Of a DNA stretch of 64,000 bases, positions 60,512-64,000 are shown in pieces. The notes under the pieces were generated by a model. The model saw nothing but the letters and a program-made list of their open reading frames with translations. It had not been told where the DNA came from and did no database searches. Positions within the stretch are counted from its first letter, which is position 1. Every line of letters starts with the position of its first letter. This DNA comes from Paramecium pentaurelia (Eukaryota > Ciliophora > Oligohymenophorea > Peniculida > Parameciidae): contig CAJJDO010000087.1 of NCBI GenBank assembly GCA_905183005.1, forward strand, positions 326,136 through 390,135. Reading direction: 5' to 3'. The translations under genes and the position numbers were made by a program.

Positions 60512-61058
60512 ACATTATAATAATCAAATAAATTATTTATTATTTAACTTATAATCAAATTACTCCTATTAATAATACGAAATAAAATAAGATAACACCA
60601 CAAAAATAGATAAAGTTTTTTAATAAGAAGGATTATCTTTCTAAAAATAATTTCATTTTAATTCGATCTCTTTTTGTAAATAATCTTTACAATCCTCTTT
60701 AATAATATCTGAGATAAAGTATAAAAGTCAAAATTTAATATAAAGAAATCTACATTAGATGATCTATTTCTTAATATTATAAATAAATTTATCAATTATT
60801 ATAAACAGGATTAAAGTTGAACCTAAAAATTTTTTATATAATGAAGGTTCAATCAATCTTCTCTCCTATAGTCTATGATCGAACATTCTCAAATATTTCC
60901 ATTCAATTTTAGGATATTTATAAAGTCTTTAGTGCCATCATCCAGAGATAGAGCTTTTAGATCAAAAAAATAAAAACCAATTATAAAATTGAATATTGAG
61001 ATTAAAGAACCATTGTCTCCCTAGCCAATAGGTATTTTGGTAAATCGTAACAAAAGTA
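60512..61058. other. Intergenic region with possible 5' exons of the next ORF
   Basis: About 550 bases. A plus frame near 60842 reads MKVQSIFSPIVYDRTFSN and a later one KLNIEIKEPLSPQPIGIL. Both look protein-like and may be exons of the gene continuing at 61059, but I could not join them with proper introns. Confidence 0.4.
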
Positions 61059-61526
61059 ATGTTTTAATTTAATCTTGAAAATAAGAAATTTTGTGAGTAG
61101 TCTCTAGTAGAATCAAATAAATTAATATTTCTTGATTGTTAATTTCGAAGAAGAAACATTGATAATTTTAGAAAAATTTAAAAGTCTGGATATAAAATCG
61201 CTTTATAGTATTCACCATCTGTGATTTTGCAATGTTAATTTGCTTCTATTTTTTAAAATGAAAATACGTTTTTTTTTATTGAAAATATATCTTAAATACT
61301 AGCTACTATTAATGAGATGGCAATTTAATAATTAGTTTTATAGGATGACTTTTAAAAGCTTTAATTTAATCATGTTATTGAAAAATTATTTGCAGGATAT
61401 ATGCCATTCTGTGTAAGCAAAACAAATGAAAAGAATAACTGTGAGCAATTTATTCAGGATAAAAAAATTTTCAAATTTTTCTCTAGCATTCTAAAATAAT
61501 TAAAATTGGTACAAAATTAATTTTGA
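61059..61526 (+). CDS. Probable protein-coding ORF, unknown, 155 codons
   Basis: ATG 61059 (MFQFNLENKKFCEQSLV) stays open to TGA 61524-61526, and the frame is open back to 60993. Composition is clearly protein-like: NFRKIQKSGYKIALQYSPS, then ILQCQFASIFQNENTFFFIENI, LFAGYMPFCVSKTNEKNN and IFKFFSSILKQLKLV. Alternating helical units with small hydrophobics are compatible with an armadillo- or HEAT-like fold, but this is a guess. The real gene is probably longer on both sides (see 60512-61058 and 61527-61978). Confidence 0.5.
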
Positions 61527-61978
61527 AATAATATTTTTTAAAAGATTAGCTCATAATAATATGAGCGAAATTGAAAGTTTAGAAAAGCTCTTAATCATTA
61601 AGTTTATTGCAGAGTATGATTTTAGTATTATAATATATGAATTAATTTAATTTATAAAAGGTCTGATTTTGCCATAATTTTCTTAAAAATAAAAAAACAA
61701 TAAATTAGCAGATCTTAAAGAAAATACTCTTACTATACTATGTAATTTCTTACTATTATAAAGTACGATATTACATTAAAATATTTTATTTAATTAATAA
61801 AGAAATTATATCTTCTACTTAAATAAAAAAATCTCATATAGAATATGTAACATTCTTTTAATCAAGATTTATAGCTGTATTATATAATAAAAATAATATT
61901 TAATGAGAAATTTTGCATTTAAGTTTCATTTAATTTAAGATAATTACTTTACTATTTAAATAATTATTGTTTTTTTGA
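61527..61978 (+). other. Possible 3' continuation of the 61-kb gene
   Basis: A second plus frame starting at ATG 61561 (MSEIESLEKLLIIKFIAEY) reads well to about 61800 (ADLKENTLTILCNFLLLQ), then degenerates before the tubulin start at 61979. The frame does not join the preceding ORF by any intron I can find. It may be its last exon with an error between, or a separate small gene. Confidence 0.35.
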
Positions 61979-63256
61979 ATGTCTTCCGCATTTCATATTC
62001 ATATTGGAGGTGCTGGTGTAATGATTGGTGATATGTTATGGAAACTTTATGAAAAGGAGCATAATGAAACTACTTAAAAGAATTATATTTATTAATAAAT
62101 TGATGACCATCATCATCCATTAGCATTATTTGCTGATTTAGATGACAGAATGATACATGAAGTACAAAGGAATAAATAAGTATAATTTAAAAAGAATTCA
62201 TTTTTATATGGGTAAGAGGATGCATCAAACGTTTATGCTCGAGGTACTTATACTTTAGGAAGAGAGATTGTTGACAAAGGATTAGATTTTATTAGATAAT
62301 AAGTAGAAATGATGGATCGATTAGATTAATTTGTAATTACAACTTCAATAAGTGGGGGGACTGGATCTGGTTTTTCTGAGCTATTATTAAGCAGATTAAA
62401 TTGTGATTATGGAGATAAAGTAAAAAAAAATGGATTTATAATTTTCCCATCTTCAGAGATGTCAAATAATATACTTGGAGTTTATAATGCTATGTTTTCA
62501 ATTTAAATGACAAGAGAATATTTTCAAAGTATCACAATGTTTGACAATTAGTCAATGTATAATGTTATTGATCATCAACTAGATTTAGATTTTGTAGATT
62601 ATTCACATATAAATAACTTGGTTGCATAAATAATTAGTTAATATACTGGATTAAGAAGATTTAATTCTAGTGATAATTCCAAGTTTTTTTCAAATATGTG
62701 TCCCTATCCTTAAATGCATTATTTTATACCGTCTTTTGGTAAAATGACTTTAATAAATGATTACAATAGAAAAGAATTAGATCAAAGCTAATTCATTAAA
62801 TATCTCACTAAAAAAGAGTTAAAACTTTATCAATGTCCTCAAAATCCCAGACATCTTTCTACAACCTTATTATTCAGATAAAAAGAAGTTAATCATTTTT
62901 ATGGCAAATTTGATTTAACACTTTAGAATTTAGACCATTACTTTAACTAAAGCCCAAGAATTTTTTAATGTAATTCATCTAATTACTAAATAATACCTGA
63001 ATTTGCAGAAATGAAAAAAACTGGAACATTTTTTTCAAATGATGCTTCAATTGTTAGTAGATTTAAATTATTAGGGGCCCAGTTTGATAAAGTATATGCA
63101 AAAAGAGCTTTTGTATGGTGCTATGTTACTGAAGGTCTAGAAGAATCTGAATTTTCTTAAGGAAGAGAGTCATTAGCTAATTTAGAAAATCAATATTATG
63201 AAATTAAAGGTGTTAATGATTCACCAAATGCCTTTTACAGCAATAATGAATTTTGA
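61979..63256 (+). CDS. Divergent alpha-tubulin-like protein
   Basis: Intronless, 425 residues, shorter than the usual 450. The alpha-tubulin frame is plain: HIGGAGVMIGDMLWKLYEKEH, ASNVYARGTYTLGREIVD, the signature SISGGTGSGF near residue 125, CPYPQMHYFIPSF, and the end AKRAFVWCYVTEGLEESEF, then SLANLENQYYEIKG. Departures: Gln11 of the GTP site is Gly (HIGGAGV for HVGQAGV), Gln15 is Met, and the first Gly of GGGTGSG is Ser. The loop that carries alpha Glu254 reads SSDNSKFFSN, so a Lys seems to stand where the catalytic Glu would be. The acidic tail is almost absent. It is not a normal microtubule alpha-tubulin; a basal-body or ciliate-specific isotype is possible. Confidence 0.9.
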
Positions 63257-64000
63257 AATACATAATTATTTTATATTAGTAAATATTATTTAGTTCAATT
63301 TAAAATATCATATTTCAATTGAAATTCTTTCTCATGAAATTTATACTCCAAAACTCACTTTTTTTAATTAATAGATATTATTTAAATAGTGATAATTCAT
63401 AATTGTTAACCAATTCTATTTCACTGATTATTTTATCATAAAGTCAAATGAAATTAATTTTCATTCAATCATAATCCAGTTTAAAGTTATATAAATCACA
63501 TATATGTTTATATATAAAATAATAAAAGTACTCTTAAAACTAATATCTAATATCTTAATAAATTATTTTTGTTAAGGAATAAATTATACATTTCAATTTT
63601 GAAGATACAAGATTTGCAAGGTACAATCCTTGCATTTCTAAAATCTTACCAAACAGTTTCAATTCATGATTATTTTATTGGCTTGATTGTGACTTAGGTG
63701 TTATTTCATTGGATAATCTAAAGAAAAATTGAATATCTGCCTTTCATTATAAATTATTTGATTTTGTCTGAATAAAAATTCAAATATTAAGAAATGAAAG
63801 TTGCAAAAGTTAAAATCTAAGTCAGCATAATCAACAAGGTTATAATAATACTTTGAACTCATTAAAACTATTTTAGCCTCAATTAGTCTTAAGAGTGTTA
63901 GACTTTATTGAAATAAAAGAATCAAAAAATATAAAATATTTGATACTTTTCACATTTTAAAAAAAGTTTATAACATTAATCTATCATTAACAACAATTTA
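63257..64000. other. AT-rich end region, possible minus-strand coding fragment
   Basis: About 740 bases. On the minus strand a frame from about 63740 to a TGA near 63460 reads SNEITPKSQSSQQNNHELK, then LFGKILEMQGLYLANLVSS. This is protein-like but has no start and no recognisable family, so it may be the 3' part of a gene reaching beyond the window. The rest shows nothing. Confidence 0.35.
63615..63634. repeat. Perfect 7-bp hairpin
   Basis: TGCAAGG and CCTTGCA pair around a six-base loop (TACAAT). Lies within the possible minus-strand coding fragment. Function unknown and chance is possible. Confidence 0.4.

Noticed and set aside
1..64000. CRISPR array, insertion sequences or bacterial operons
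   Set aside because: No regularly spaced repeats, no transposase and no ribosome-binding sites. The code, introns and gene content are all ciliate.

Overview
The window looks like ciliate macronuclear DNA, most likely Paramecium or a close relative. It is very AT-rich. Every long reading frame uses TAA and TAG as glutamine and ends on TGA. I could place about 65 introns by hand; all are 20-34 nt, start with GT (mostly GTA) and end mostly in TAG, often AAG and rarely CAG. Intergenic gaps are usually tens to a few hundred bases. Reading the window with the standard code breaks every gene into short pieces. No bacterial or viral genes and no CRISPR array were seen. I assigned one RNA gene, a tRNA-Tyr (GTA) with a short intron.

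Layout. 0-11 kb: a trichocyst matrix protein cut by the window edge (-), an NADP-type medium-chain reductase (+), an unknown gene sitting on an assembly duplication (+), an SPX-EXS phosphate exporter (+), proteasome ATPase Rpt5 (+), and a small two-helix membrane protein (+). 11.6 kb: tRNA-Tyr (-). 12-21 kb: a 1,490-residue coiled-coil/beta-rich protein (+), a lysine-rich protein (-), CEP41 with a rhodanese domain (-) and a hybrid histidine kinase (-). 22.7-31.8 kb: a small unknown protein, a coiled-coil gene with a second assembly duplication, a Cys-paired small protein, a beta-propeller-like single-pass membrane protein, a TBC RabGAP and SRP68. 31.9-45 kb: a Cys-rich membrane protein, an STK32/YANK-like kinase, a MORN protein with an acylation motif, a coiled-coil protein, a second trichocyst matrix protein, a syntaxin-like SNARE, an unknown protein and a two-domain GST. 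45-57 kb: an unknown basic protein, a beta-lactamase-like serine hydrolase, a STPGR-repeat (ODF3/SHIPPO) protein, INO80C, an unresolved gene, a non-LTR retrotransposon relic, LCMT1, a histidine phosphatase and an SLC35F6-type transporter. 57.9-64 kb: a histidine acid phosphatase with the third assembly duplication, an unresolved ORF and a strongly divergent tubulin.

There are no operons. Neighbours are functionally mixed, as is normal in ciliates. Several genes belong to cilia, basal bodies or the cortex (CEP41, STPGR protein, MORN protein, divergent tubulin, coiled-coil proteins) and two to trichocysts.

The most useful observations are these. Three single-N gaps are each flanked by near 1.1-kb direct repeats that I read as unmerged contig ends. 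Two divergent gene pairs have start codons only 10-11 bp apart. Two complete GST units are fused and end in a Cys-Cys C-terminus. One tubulin has altered GTP-site residues. A decayed LINE-type element still shows endonuclease and reverse-transcriptase motifs. All gene models were translated by hand; for every model given as complete, the spliced length is a whole number of codons.
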